DNA of 64,000 nucleotides, from the NCBI RefSeq assembly GCF_000234095.1, contig NZ_JH376800.1, forward strand, positions 62,001 through 126,000, in the 5' to 3' direction. A model generated the notes under the pieces. That model saw nothing but the letters and a program-made list of their open reading frames with translations, searched no databases and was not told where the DNA came from. This document shows positions 14,118 through 23,780 of the stretch, piece after piece. How positions within the stretch are numbered: the stretch's first letter is position 1; the number at the start of each line of letters is the position of its first letter. The DNA comes from Centipeda infelix ATCC 43532. GTDB taxonomy: Bacteria > Bacillota > Negativicutes > Selenomonadales > Selenomonadaceae. A program made the translations under genes and the position numbers.

Positions 14118-16202
14118 ATGATGCGTTCGTTGTTTTCAGGTGTTTCGGGACTGAAGGGACACCAGACCCGCATGGATGTCGTTGGTCACAACATCTCAAA
14201 TGTCAATACGGTTGGCTACAAGGCAAGCCGTGTGACCTTTGCCGATACACTTTATCAAACGACGGCGGGAGCATCTGCACCGCAGGGAAATTTGGGCGGT
14301 ATCAACCCGAAACAGATTGGCCTTGGTGCGAATGTCGCTTCCATCGACACAATCTTTGGCGATGCGAGCGTGCAGGGAACGGGCAAGAATACCGATGTCG
14401 CGCTCGCGGGCAACGGGCTCTTCACAGTCAAGAACAATAACGGTACTTACTACACGCGCAGTGGTGCGTTTGAATTCGATGCGGACGGCAACTATGTCAT
14501 GTCCGGCAACGGCTCATTTGTGCAGGGGTGGATGGCGCGCGAGAACGGCGAACTGGTGACGACGGAGCAGCCTGGAAATATCACCATCAAGGCGGGCAAG
14601 AGTATGCAGCCCCAGATGACTACGGCGGCAAGCTACCTGAATAATCTCAATGCGGATACGAAAGGCTATGAGATTGCAAGCATTGTTGCGAAATATAAGG
14701 ATGGGACGCAGAAGTCTCTCGGAACATATACAGAGAGTTCGGTTGGCGAGATGTCTCTTGGCATGACAGGCACGACGAAACCGATTCCGCTGGAAGATGG
14801 TGTTGCAGATTATCCATTTAAGACAACAGATACTGTTACACTCACGGGTACACCTGTGAAGGGGAAAGCGCTGTTTTCGTCGACAGTTACCTCTGTTGAG
14901 GCCAATGGGGCGAATGTCAAAGTGACCTATGAGGGCGATAAATCCTCTGTTTATGGGATTACCAACAGCTCGGGGAATCCCATTTCTGTCACACATACAA
15001 CTGGAACGCATGCAATCGGTGATGTATCTACAATTTCTGGAACGATAGCACCGGCAGGGGTAAAAGCCTCAGGCTCAAACCCGGGAGCAACAGAATTGAC
15101 GCTTGCTACGGCAACGATTGGCGGACAAACGTTTACGAACGTGAAAATCACTGTTCCAAACCCTAAGGATTTTACATATGCGGATGGACAGACGGTGAAC
15201 TTTTCACTGGTGAAGAAAAAAATAGAAGCTGACGCTGGAGCGAAAATCCATACGCCCAATACATATAGTGATGGTACGGTGCTGGATGCAAATGAAGCAA
15301 CGACGGGGGCTCCCTTCACAGTTACGGAGAAGAATCAGCGTTATATCTATAAGGGGCGCGTTAATGGCAGTGAGGGGACGATTCAATCGGTTACTCGAAA
15401 ATCAAAACAACCGACAGAAGTTACTCTCACCATGAAGGATGGGCAGGTCTTTACGGGCGCAGTCAACGGTGAGTACAAGGTCGGCGGAATGTACTATCCA
15501 CCTTCGGTGACAACGTTTACCGTCTATGACAGCCTCGGTGGTGCACACAGTGTCCCGCTCACATTCCGCAAGACGGGCGCGAATGAGTGGGATATGAGCC
15601 TCGGCGGCAGTGATACCTATACCTACAAGGAAAAGAACGGGATGGAGGTCACAGCGACCCTCACGAAGACGAAACTGAAATTCGATCAGACAGGGCGCTA
15701 TGTCAGTGGCGATGCGACCGTTACTATGACCTATAAGCGCGAGGGCGAGGAGGAGCCGAAAACGCACAAAGTCACGGTCAGCCTCGGCGCACTCACACAG
15801 TACAGCGGCAGCAGCACGATTAGGGCCGAGACGGACGGCAATGCCGAGGGTGTTCTGAAGAATGTCACGATAGACAATTCGGGAACAATCACGGGTGTGT
15901 ATTCGAATGGTAAGATCAAGGCGGAGGCACAGCTTGCAATCGCCCAGTTCAACAATGCATCTGGGCTTACGCGTGCCGGCGGCAACTTCTTCCAGCAGTC
16001 GAATAACTCCGGTGCAGCAAATATCAAAACAGCAGCTGACCTCGGCTGCACAATCACACCGTCAGCACTTGAGATGTCCAACGTCGACATTGCCGATCAG
16101 TTCTCGGATATGATCGTCACACAGCGTGGATTCCAGGCAAACTCGAAGACTATCACCGTCGGTGATGAGATGCTTGAGACACTCATCAATATGAAGCGGT
16201 AA
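14118..16202 (+). CDS. flgE: flagellar hook protein FlgE
   Basis: The 694-residue protein forms the curved hook joining filament and motor. The N-terminal MMRSLFSGVSGLKGHQTRMDVVGHNISNVNTVGYK and C-terminal SNVDIADQFSDMIVTQRGFQANSKTI segments are the paired D0 helices found in hook and rod proteins. It is much longer than the E. coli hook protein (about 400 residues); the extra length is in the surface domains at about residues 190-450. The DNA for that part (roughly 14700-15420) is clearly richer in A and T than the ends, which fits a fast-changing or acquired surface domain. Export is by the flagellar secretion machine, with no Sec signal. The TIGR02530 gene lies just upstream; no other flagellar gene is in the window. 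Confidence 0.95.
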   Translation: MMRSLFSGVSGLKGHQTRMDVVGHNISNVNTVGYKASRVTFADTLYQTTAGASAPQGNLGGINPKQIGLGANVASIDTIFGDASVQGTGKNTDVALAGNGLFTVKNNNGTYYTRSGAFEFDADGNYVMSGNGSFVQGWMARENGELVTTEQPGNITIKAGKSMQPQMTTAASYLNNLNADTKGYEIASIVAKYKDGTQKSLGTYTESSVGEMSLGMTGTTKPIPLEDGVADYPFKTTDTVTLTGTPVKGKALFSSTVTSVEANGANVKVTYEGDKSSVYGITNSSGNPISVTHTTGTHAIGDVSTISGTIAPAGVKASGSNPGATELTLATATIGGQTFTNVKITVPNPKDFTYADGQTVNFSLVKKKIEADAGAKIHTPNTYSDGTVLDANEATTGAPFTVTEKNQRYIYKGRVNGSEGTIQSVTRKSKQPTEVTLTMKDGQVFTGAVNGEYKVGGMYYPPSVTTFTVYDSLGGAHSVPLTFRKTGANEWDMSLGGSDTYTYKEKNGMEVTATLTKTKLKFDQTGRYVSGDATVTMTYKREGEEEPKTHKVTVSLGALTQYSGSSTIRAETDGNAEGVLKNVTIDNSGTITGVYSNGKIKAEAQLAIAQFNNASGLTRAGGNFFQQSNNSGAANIKTAADLGCTITPSALEMSNVDIADQFSDMIVTQRGFQANSKTITVGDEMLETLINMKR

Positions 16203-16228
16203 GGAAGCAGAATCGCATATGATTTTGG

Positions 16229-16257
16229 AAAGGGCCGTCCTTAGGGGCGGCTCTTTT
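16229..16257 (+). terminator. terminator after flgE
   Basis: GGGCCGTCC pairs with GGGCGGCTC around TTAG and is followed by TTTT. Confidence 0.8.
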
Positions 16258-16279
16258 CTGTACCTAACAATAAATTTAT

Positions 16280-16308
16280 TTGAAAAAAATTGCACAAACT
16301 GATAAAAT
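16280..16308 (+). promoter_or_regulatory. promoter of the tolC-tamB operon
   Basis: TTGAAA and TAAAAT are separated by 17 bases. The leader of about 85 bases before tolC holds two small hairpins (CACC-GTTC-GGGTG near 16358 and CATCCG-TTA-CGGATG at 16372-16386), the second abutting the ribosome site, so translation could be modulated. Confidence 0.6.
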
Positions 16309-16400
16309 GAGAGAACCTGTCAATACGGGGTTATTGTGTTGACTTTTCCGGAGCAGCCCACCGTTCGGGTGCATCCGTTACGGATGAGGAGGAAATGGTT

Positions 16401-17915
16401 TTGAAAAATAGGGGACGTTTTCCCAAGCGTTTGCTGAGGGCTCTTGCTCTTTCGGCGGCGGTCGGTATTTTCACAGGAACGGCATCCGCAGAGACGGTGC
16501 AGATTGATCTTTCGCGCTCGGTGCAGATGGCACTTGAAAATAACCGCACGATCAAGCAGGCACTTACGGATGTAGATGCGGCGCACGCTTCACTCGCGCA
16601 GGCGAATCGTACGATGGGGCCGACGCTGACGTGGCAGACCTCGGCGAACCGCGTTGGGGGCGAGGCGTACAAGGGCTCGGGGGTCAAATACAACTACGGC
16701 AATACGGGCACGGTCTCGATGCCCGTCTACAATGCTGCACTGAATGCACAGCGCAAGGCGGCGCGTTACGGGCTCAATGCGGCGGATTTCGCGCTTGAGC
16801 AGACGAAGCAGTCGATTCGCCTGACGGCGACGGTGGACTACTTTAACATTCTCCAAGCGCGCAATCTGGTGAAGGTGCGTGAGGATACGGTGGCGACGCT
16901 GCAGACGCATCTCGCAGATGTAAACGCACAGTTCCGCGTTGGTACGGTGGCGCGTGCGGATGTGCTTGCCTCGGAGGTGGAGCTGGCGAATGCGCAGCAG
17001 AATCTGACGACGGCGAAGAATAACTATGAGGTCGCTGTGGCGACGCTGAACAATGTGATCGGTATGCCGACGGATACGATGCTCACGATCAACGATGAGC
17101 TGCGCTATACGAACTATGATCTCTCGCTCGATGACTGCACGGACTACGGGCTGCTCTACCGTGCGGACGGTGCGGCTGCGGTCTATGCGGTCAAGCGGGC
17201 AGAGGAGGGCGTGCGTACGGCAAAGGCGGGCTATCATCCGACGGTGAACGCGTCTGCGACGCGCTCGATCGCAGGCGAGCGCCCCTTTCAGGACGACCAC
17301 ACGAGCAGCGATACGTGGGCCGCAGGGCTGAGTGCGTCATGGAATATCTTCGATAGCGGGGTGACGGCGGCGCAGGTGGATGCGGCGAAAGCGACGCTCC
17401 ACAAGGCGGAGGAAGCTCTCGCAGCAGCGGACGAGCAGATCCGTCTCGATGTCCATACGGCATATCTGAATCTGCGGGCAGCGGAGCAGAATATCAAGAC
17501 GACGGAGACTGCGGTTAAACGGGCGGAAGAGGACTATAACATTGCCCGCGTCCGCTACAATGCAGGCGTGGGGACGAACCTTGAGGTGATGCGTGCGTCG
17601 GACAATCTGACGACGGCACGCATGAACTACTCGACCGCACTCTATACCTACAATACGAGCAAGGCTTCCCTTGACAATGCGATGGGCGTTCCCGTCGATC
17701 TTGACGCGGTGCGTTACCGTGCGGCGGAGGAGGAGGGGCAGCATGCTCCCGCTGCGCGTGCAGCGGCACAGCTGCATGACGGTGCACTTTTTGAGACGCC
17801 GAAGGGAAGCGAGGTGCGCCCCGTTCCCGCGCGTGCGCCGCAGGATGCCGCGACGGCTGCTGCGGCACGTGTGACAGCGGCAAACGCTGTCTATGAGGCG
17901 GAGATGAACAAATAA
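16401..17915 (+). CDS. tolC: TolC-like outer-membrane efflux/secretion channel
   Basis: The 504-residue protein has a signal peptide (ALALSAAVGIFTGTASA) and the two repeated outer-membrane efflux halves, each with long helices. Typical pieces are NRTIKQALTDVDAAHASLAQA in the first half and AALNAQRKAARYG and YNIARVRYNAGVGTNLEVMRASDNLTTARMNYSTALYTYN in the second, given here as partial landmarks. A TTG at 16401 is chosen as start because AGGAGG lies 8 bases before it; the ATG at 16395 is only 2 bases from that site. A tail of about 70 residues rich in Ala, Pro and Arg follows the channel domain. It lies 9 bases before tamB, which links it to envelope assembly rather than to one drug pump. Confidence 0.9.
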   Translation: MKNRGRFPKRLLRALALSAAVGIFTGTASAETVQIDLSRSVQMALENNRTIKQALTDVDAAHASLAQANRTMGPTLTWQTSANRVGGEAYKGSGVKYNYGNTGTVSMPVYNAALNAQRKAARYGLNAADFALEQTKQSIRLTATVDYFNILQARNLVKVREDTVATLQTHLADVNAQFRVGTVARADVLASEVELANAQQNLTTAKNNYEVAVATLNNVIGMPTDTMLTINDELRYTNYDLSLDDCTDYGLLYRADGAAAVYAVKRAEEGVRTAKAGYHPTVNASATRSIAGERPFQDDHTSSDTWAAGLSASWNIFDSGVTAAQVDAAKATLHKAEEALAAADEQIRLDVHTAYLNLRAAEQNIKTTETAVKRAEEDYNIARVRYNAGVGTNLEVMRASDNLTTARMNYSTALYTYNTSKASLDNAMGVPVDLDAVRYRAAEEEGQHAPAARAAAQLHDGALFETPKGSEVRPVPARAPQDAATAAAARVTAANAVYEAEMNK

Positions 17916-17924
17916 GAGGTTTCT

Positions 17925-20900
17925 ATGAGACGGAAGGCGTATGTCGGGATTGCGGCAGCTGCCGCAATCCTTATCTGCGCAGCAGTTCTCATCCACATGG
18001 TACGCGCCCAGTCGTTCATGGCTGAGGCGGGGCGGATGGCAGAGAGTCTCTTGGCGGAGAAGCTGGGGACAGCTGTGCACATCGGTGCAGTGGAGATCCG
18101 TTCTCTGCATGAACTGGCACTCGATGATGTTGTGATCTATGATAAGCAGGCGGAGGCTGTGCTCCGTGCCGATGAGGCGCGGGTGACGCTTCGTCTGCTT
18201 TCGTTGCTTTCGACACCGGAAACCTCGATTGACGAGATCCTGCTCACGGGCGCACATGTGGATGTCGTGCGGCGAGCGGACGGTTCGTGGAACTATGACG
18301 ATATTGGTGTGGATGATGGCAAGCCAAGCTCGTTCGAGGGGCGTATCCGCCTTGCGGATGCGACGGCGAATGTCGATGTCGATGGGCGTTCCTACGATCT
18401 GAGTGCGATCACGGGGACGGTGGATATCGACCGCAGCGATGTGTCCTACGATCTCACAGGGGCTCTTTCGGGCGTTCCCCTGCGCGTGCGCGGTGCGTAT
18501 GTCGGTGGAACGCAGGAACTCGATCTGAGCGCTTCGGATACGGATGGGATGCCGCTGCTCAAATATCTGCCGGAGAGCAGTCTGCCGGAGGAGATCCACG
18601 TGGAGACGCTTCACGCGGATCGTGTGCACATGGAGATGCGGCGCGTGGACGGCGTGGCGACGTTCGACGGACATGTGGACGGTGTGCGCGGTGCGGCGGA
18701 TGTCTACGGGACGAGGGTGCAGCTGGAGAGTGCGGCTCTGCGTTTCAATGAGCGGGAAGTGTTTCTTGCGGCGACGGCGGAGGCGGAGGAGCAGCGTGCT
18801 CGCGTCGATGGGACGATTCGTCTGGATGCGGACGAACCCTATTTGGATCTTCACGTGACGGCGGCAGATTTTGCGGTGGATCGTGTGTGCACGGACAGTG
18901 CCTATACGGGCGGCGTGACTGCGGATGTGCATGTGACGGGGACGCTCGCCGCACCGATGGCTGCAGGGCGGCTGACGGCTGCTGCGGGGGCGGTGAATGA
19001 TGTCACGTTCCAAAATGTGGTGGCGGATGTCTCCTATGCGGACGGTGTGCTCGCGGTGGAACAGCTGACGGCTGCAGTGTTCGGCGGCACGGTTGCGGGC
19101 AGCGGTATCTACGATACGCGCGCACATTCCTATACGGCGCATCTGACGGCGGACGGCGTACGGCTCGCACAGCTGCGTACACTCTCTGCCTCTGTGCCCG
19201 AGGAGCTCGACGGTGCACTGCATGCCGATCTTGGGATCGACGGTCAGGGCACGGATGCGCCCACCGTCTATGGCAGCGCAGAGGTCACAGACGGAAGTTA
19301 TCGTAATATTCCCGTGGAGCGCGCGAGTGCATCCTTTAGCGTACGCGAAAACAATGTGACGATCGACTTTCTCAGTCTGCATCTCCCGAATGATACAGGG
19401 CTCGGTGTTGAAGGAACGATCACGGGCGGCTCTGCGCTCGATCTGCGGTTCTACGGCAGTCATGCCGATCTCTCGCTGCTGAACGGTTTGGACGATCGCC
19501 TCAGCTTCTCGGGACTGTCGGATTTTAGTGGAGTGGTGCACGGGGATATCCATGATCCGCAGGTGGAGATGCAGGTCTCGGCAACGAACGGCGATCTCCT
19601 GTATCAGCCGTTTGACAGCCTGCTGTTCCGCGCGGAGGGCTCGCTCTCGGGCATCGGCATCCACGATTTCTCGATGGAGCGCGGCGGGCGCGAGGTCTGG
19701 CTCGTGAACGGCACCATCGGTTTTACGGGCGAGCGGCGCATTGACCTGCAGATTGATACCATCGGCGCGCGGATGGAGGATGTGGCGGCACTCGTCGCAC
19801 CCGATCAGCCGATTACGGGCAATATCGATAATATCATTAAGTTTACGGGGACGCTCGATAATCCGCATGCGGTGGGCTATGTTCACTTCTATCGCGGCAG
19901 CTACGCGGGCGCGATTCTCTCGGGTATGGACGGCGACTACTTCCTCGATAACGGCATCATCCGTGTGCAGGTGTTCCACATCTACTCACCGATGGTTGAC
20001 ATGGTCCTGAACGGGACGATCAATACGCTTGGCCTGCTCGACTTTGACGCAGAGGTGCGCGACCTTGACATGAAGCGGTTCGAGCACAAGCTCCCGTACG
20101 AGGTCTCGGGGCATGGTGTCTTCAACGGAAAGGTCGGAGGGACGATCTCCCGTCCGATCTTCCGTGGAGAACTGAAGGCGGATGCAATTACGATGAATGG
20201 GGTGGAGCTGCGCGGGATCCACAGTTTTGCCCACTATGAGAACGGTATTATCGAGCTGGATGAGACAGGCTTTCGTCAGGGGGAGGACGGCTCTGTGACG
20301 GCGCGTCTCCACTATGATACGGCGACGCGTGCGATCAGCGGACAGATGCAGATCGAGCGGATGGATGTGCAGGCGCTCCTCGCGCTCGCAAATCAGAAGG
20401 AGGATCGTCTCACGGGGCAGATCACGAGTGCGGTGCGTCTGGGCGGTACACTCGACAATCCGTCGATCTCTCTGACGGGCGAGATTGCGGAGGGAACCCT
20501 TGCCTCCTATCCCATCAGTGATGTTGCGCTCGATGTTACGCTCGCGGATCGCGTGCTGACGGTTCGGAAGCTCTCGGGCACGCAGGGGGACGGCTCGTTC
20601 TCTGCCGTTGGAACGATGGACTTCGACGGGACTGCAGATGTGGATGTCACAGCGACGGATATTGCGCTCGGGATCTTTACGCGCTTTGGCGGTGTCGCGG
20701 AAGCGGTGACGGGAACGACCTCGTTGACGCTGCACATCGGCGGTTACACGCAGCAGCCGGAGGCGGATCTGAAGATTACGGCGAAAAACGGCGGTGCACG
20801 CGGCGCATCGTTTGATGAACTGACGGGAGAGGCGAAGCTGCGCCATGCCGTCATCCATCTGAATAATCTCGCTGTGACGAAGTATATCGACGGCATTGCC

Positions 20901-22250
20901 TACACGGCGAGTGCGCATGGGGAGATCCCGCTGCGTGCGCTCACGGCGGAGCGCAGTGAGCTTGTGACCGCCTATGACGAGATCAACCTGACGATTGCAC
21001 TTGATAACGCTGATCTTTCCCTCCTGCCTGTGTTCTCCGAGCAGGTGGAGTGGGCGCTCGGACGGACGGAGGGCAGTCTGAAGCTGCATGGGACGCTTGC
21101 CGCCCCGCGCCTCGACGGCTCGCTGCGCGTTACGAGCGGTGCACTGAAGTTCAAGTTGCTTGAGAATCCGCTGACGGATATGGAGCTGCGGGTCGATGCC
21201 CGCGGCGACAGTGTCATCGTGCGCGAATGCACAGGACACATGGGCGCGGGCAGCTATATGCTGACGGGGCGCATGGGGCTTAACGGAATCGAGCCGACGG
21301 CGTATGATTTTACCTTTGTCATGAATGATCTTGCAGTTAAGACATCGTTCTTTGACGGTCCGATCAGCGGCTCGCTGCATCTGACGGAGGGGGAATACTG
21401 GGGGGAGAAGCTGCCAAAGCTCGCGGGCACGATCAACATCGACCGCGCTCTCGTCTCCATTCCGTCGATTCCCGATACGAGTGATGAATTGCCGCACGTC
21501 ATCCTCGATGTGGGGGTGACGGTGGATCGTCATGTGCATTTCTTCAGCTCCGGGATCTATGATATCCATCCGTCGGGATATGTGCATTTCGGCGGGACGA
21601 CGCATCATCCGCATACAACGGGCATGATCGGCGTGCGGCGCGGCGATACGGTGAGCTATCTCCGGACGGTGTTCAAGATCCGCGAGGGGACGGCAACGTT
21701 CAACCAGCCGGAGTCGTTCCTGCCGGAGATCGCGTTTCTCGCAGAGGCACGCCTGACCCACACGCGCGTCTATCTCTCGGCGAACGGTCCGCTCGATCAC
21801 ATGGATTTCCGTCTCTGGTCAAGCCCTGAGATGTCGCAGGAGGAGATCATCCGTATGCTGACGCTGCGCAGTGCCTATCGGAGTGGCGAGGGCGGCATTA
21901 CGGCGGCAGATGTGCTCTCGATCGGACTTCAGATGAGTATTCTCTCCGAGGTGGAGGATTCGCTCAAGGACTTCCTTCATCTCGATGTGCTCCGCCTTTC
22001 GAGCGGGAGCGGTGCACTCTTTGAGATGAAGGACGACGAAGCGGTCAAGAAGAATGAAGATGCGTACAACATCGAAGTGGGCAAATACTTCGGCGACCGC
22101 GTGCTCGTGCGCTATGTGCAGGGGCTTGGTGCGGCATCGGACAAGCATCGCTACGGGATTCAGTATGATTTCAGCGATAAGTTCGGCATCTCGTATGATC
22201 GTGAGGGCGCAGATCAGCTCTTTAGTATCGAGGCGCGAATCAGATTCTAA
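17925..22250 (+). CDS. tamB: TamB-like translocation and assembly module protein
   Basis: The 1441-residue protein has an N-terminal membrane anchor (residues 5-27) and then a very long run of short beta strands, as in the grooved TamB/AsmA-like family that shuttles lipids or helps outer-membrane protein insertion. The C-terminal DUF490 domain is visible from about residue 1130 to the end, with the typical closing region EIIRMLTLRSAYR, DVLRLSSGS, VEVGKYFGDRVLVRYVQ-like and KFGISYDREGADQLFSIEARIRF segments. It is close in size to E. coli TamB. It is cotranscribed with tolC and lies upstream of bamA, not of a separate tamA, so the BamA of this cluster is its likely partner. Confidence 0.92.
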   Translation: MRRKAYVGIAAAAAILICAAVLIHMVRAQSFMAEAGRMAESLLAEKLGTAVHIGAVEIRSLHELALDDVVIYDKQAEAVLRADEARVTLRLLSLLSTPETSIDEILLTGAHVDVVRRADGSWNYDDIGVDDGKPSSFEGRIRLADATANVDVDGRSYDLSAITGTVDIDRSDVSYDLTGALSGVPLRVRGAYVGGTQELDLSASDTDGMPLLKYLPESSLPEEIHVETLHADRVHMEMRRVDGVATFDGHVDGVRGAADVYGTRVQLESAALRFNEREVFLAATAEAEEQRARVDGTIRLDADEPYLDLHVTAADFAVDRVCTDSAYTGGVTADVHVTGTLAAPMAAGRLTAAAGAVNDVTFQNVVADVSYADGVLAVEQLTAAVFGGTVAGSGIYDTRAHSYTAHLTADGVRLAQLRTLSASVPEELDGALHADLGIDGQGTDAPTVYGSAEVTDGSYRNIPVERASASFSVRENNVTIDFLSLHLPNDTGLGVEGTITGGSALDLRFYGSHADLSLLNGLDDRLSFSGLSDFSGVVHGDIHDPQVEMQVSATNGDLLYQPFDSLLFRAEGSLSGIGIHDFSMERGGREVWLVNGTIGFTGERRIDLQIDTIGARMEDVAALVAPDQPITGNIDNIIKFTGTLDNPHAVGYVHFYRGSYAGAILSGMDGDYFLDNGIIRVQVFHIYSPMVDMVLNGTINTLGLLDFDAEVRDLDMKRFEHKLPYEVSGHGVFNGKVGGTISRPIFRGELKADAITMNGVELRGIHSFAHYENGIIELDETGFRQGEDGSVTARLHYDTATRAISGQMQIERMDVQALLALANQKEDRLTGQITSAVRLGGTLDNPSISLTGEIAEGTLASYPISDVALDVTLADRVLTVRKLSGTQGDGSFSAVGTMDFDGTADVDVTATDIALGIFTRFGGVAEAVTGTTSLTLHIGGYTQQPEADLKITAKNGGARGASFDELTGEAKLRHAVIHLNNLAVTKYIDGIAYTASAHGEIPLRALTAERSELVTAYDEINLTIALDNADLSLLPVFSEQVEWALGRTEGSLKLHGTLAAPRLDGSLRVTSGALKFKLLENPLTDMELRVDARGDSVIVRECTGHMGAGSYMLTGRMGLNGIEPTAYDFTFVMNDLAVKTSFFDGPISGSLHLTEGEYWGEKLPKLAGTINIDRALVSIPSIPDTSDELPHVILDVGVTVDRHVHFFSSGIYDIHPSGYVHFGGTTHHPHTTGMIGVRRGDTVSYLRTVFKIREGTATFNQPESFLPEIAFLAEARLTHTRVYLSANGPLDHMDFRLWSSPEMSQEEIIRMLTLRSAYRSGEGGITAADVLSIGLQMSILSEVEDSLKDFLHLDVLRLSSGSGALFEMKDDEAVKKNEDAYNIEVGKYFGDRVLVRYVQGLGAASDKHRYGIQYDFSDKFGISYDREGADQLFSIEARIRF

Positions 22251-22253
22251 AGA

Positions 22254-22410
22254 AATCGCTGATAAAATAGACCCTCAGATTGGCGTAGATTTTTTCGTCC
22301 GAACAAGGAGGAAAACCGGACGCATAGCCAAAGCTATGTGGAGGATCGCGGGCACAGTGCGGGCAAAAAAGATGCGCTAAGATGGCGTGGCTGAATTTAT
22401 CAGTGATTCC
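22254..22410 (+). repeat. dispersed 160-bp repeat, copy A
   Basis: This non-coding element starts and ends with an imperfect inverted repeat of about 15 bp (GAATCGCTGATAAA type). It shares long blocks with the reverse complement of 40682-40842: the ends, a central block around GATTTTTT, the hairpin block GCATAGCCAAAGCTATG followed by TGGAGGAT, and AAAAGATGCGC near the right end. It fills the gap between tamB and the sigma factor gene. No open frame is shared, so it is a mobile-element-like (MITE) or RNA-structure repeat. Confidence 0.8.
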
Positions 22411-22429
22411 TAAAAAAGGAGGTGTGCCT

Positions 22430-23059
22430 ATGTTTTCGGACTATGTAAAAAAGCTGTCCGCCGTGCAGAAACTCACGCCGGCGGAGGAGCGGGAACTCTG
22501 GTGCGCCTACAAGGAAACGGGAGACGAGACGGCACGGCGTCGGCTCATCGAGGCGTATCAGCCGCTGGTCTTCCGCGAGGTCATGCCTTACCGCAGCCTG
22601 TCCTCTGTGATGGACGCGGTGCAGGAGGGGACGATCGGTCTGATTGAGGCGGCGGAGCGCTATAATCCAACACGCAATGTTGCGTTCAGCCTCTATGCCG
22701 TACATCGTGTACGGGGACGCATTTTGAACTTCCTGCGGCGCGAGGGTCAGGTGGATCTGCCCTGTTTGGAGGCACAGACGGATGCGGCAGAGACGGCGAA
22801 GGAGCTGCTTGTCGATGAATGCCCCTCGGTTGCAGAGGTTGCGGAGCATCACGCCCTCGTCGGTGTGCTCGGTGCTGCGATGGAGCGTCTGCCCGCGCGG
22901 GAGCGTCTCGTGCTCGAGGGAGTGACCATTGGTGGTGCACATGCGCAGACGATGGCGGACGCACTTGGTGTGACCCCCGCGCATATCTATCGTCTGCAGC
23001 AGAGCGGTATTCGCCGTGTGCGCGGAATGCTTTCGCGCTTTATGCAGCATTGGAACTAA
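22430..23059 (+). CDS. sigma-70 family RNA polymerase sigma factor
   Basis: The 209-residue protein has sigma region 2 (AYQPLVFREVMPYRSLSSVMDAVQEGTIGLIEAAERYNPTRNVAFSLYAVHRVRGRI, about residues 40-100) and a region 4 helix-turn-helix (TMADALGVTPAHIYRLQQSGIRRVRG). The EGTIGLIEAAERYNP core is like group 3 sigma factors of the FliA/WhiG/SigF type rather than the ECF group. The start at 22430 has AAAGGAGGTG upstream; the longer frame would begin inside the dispersed repeat. It sits between tamB and bamA, so it may direct envelope genes. No cognate regulator is known; the one-TM protein after it is a candidate. Confidence 0.88.
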   Translation: MFSDYVKKLSAVQKLTPAEERELWCAYKETGDETARRRLIEAYQPLVFREVMPYRSLSSVMDAVQEGTIGLIEAAERYNPTRNVAFSLYAVHRVRGRILNFLRREGQVDLPCLEAQTDAAETAKELLVDECPSVAEVAEHHALVGVLGAAMERLPARERLVLEGVTIGGAHAQTMADALGVTPAHIYRLQQSGIRRVRGMLSRFMQHWN

Positions 23060-23089
23060 TGTTTAGTACCATGTTTTAACTTTGAGTTC

Positions 23090-23119
23090 TTGAATCTGTC
23101 CTATGGAGTGTAGTATAAT
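23090..23119 (+). promoter_or_regulatory. promoter before the one-TM protein gene
   Basis: TTGAAT and TATAAT are separated by 18 bases, ending 20 bases before the start codon. The one-TM gene and bamA may therefore be transcribed apart from the sigma gene. Confidence 0.5.
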
Positions 23120-23139
23120 CTCGGGAAGGGGGAACGGCG

Positions 23140-23709
23140 ATGGACGCAGACCGCAGGGAACGTGCGAAGTCGATTCGCGCGGCGCGTGATTGGCTCACAG
23201 GGGCGGAGGTTGCGCTCGCGGGCGAGGATGATCTCGCAGGGGATCTGAAGCTCATGCTTGCGCGTGCGGAGCTTGCACGTCTCGCAGCAGATCGCCGCGC
23301 ACGCGTGCGCCGATGGGCGGGACGGCTTCTCCCCCCGATCGCGGCTGGGGCGGCGATTCTCGCGTGGATGATGTGGATGTCCCACCCTGCCGAGGAGGTT
23401 GCCGTGTCACCAGTCGTATCGGCTGGGGTGGAGCAGACGCTGTCTCCATCTGCAGAGGCGGGTCCGCCGCCGGTCGTTGAGAAGGCGGACGCAGCGGCGA
23501 CGCTGCCGGAAGAGTCCGCTCTGCAGCAGGAGCCGATGCAGCAGATTCCCGCAGAGAACCCTATGCGGGAGGATACGGAGGTGCCCACCGTGGGTACTGT
23601 TCCGACGCGCACGGAGGCGGCTGTGTCCGCGCCGTCTGTACAACCCCGTATGCCGAATGCCGATATGCAGCGGCTCATGCAGGTCGGCGGTAAGATTCTG
23701 AGAGAGTAG
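23140..23709 (+). CDS. single-pass membrane protein, possible sigma-factor partner
   Basis: I do not recognise a family. The 189-residue protein has a charged N-terminal part of about 62 residues rich in Arg and Ala, one membrane span (LLPPIAAGAAILAWMMWM), and an outer part of about 110 residues rich in Pro, Val and Glu with no cysteine. The positive side before the span puts the N-terminus inside. This layout is that of an anti-sigma factor or of a protein anchoring an envelope complex. It follows the sigma factor gene by 80 bases and precedes bamA. A GCGCCG/CGGCGC hairpin lies after it (23743-23758). The function is inference from position only. Confidence 0.6.
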   Translation: MDADRRERAKSIRAARDWLTGAEVALAGEDDLAGDLKLMLARAELARLAADRRARVRRWAGRLLPPIAAGAAILAWMMWMSHPAEEVAVSPVVSAGVEQTLSPSAEAGPPPVVEKADAAATLPEESALQQEPMQQIPAENPMREDTEVPTVGTVPTRTEAAVSAPSVQPRMPNADMQRLMQVGGKILRE

Positions 23710-23780
23710 CAATCTGTCCCCGCAATGTACGGTGGATTGAAATAGCGCCGCTCACGGCGCATATCTAGGAGGTTTCGCCC

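Noticed and set aside
16298-16330. CTGATAAAATGA near the tolC promoter as a third copy of the 160-bp repeat
   Set aside because: Only about a dozen bases match; neither the hairpin block nor the right end is present.
17337-21800. Very long minus-strand frames opposite tolC and tamB, up to 880 codons
   Set aside because: They are shadows of GC-rich coding sequence: Arg- and His-rich, no ribosome sites, no family features, fully opposite to well-supported genes.
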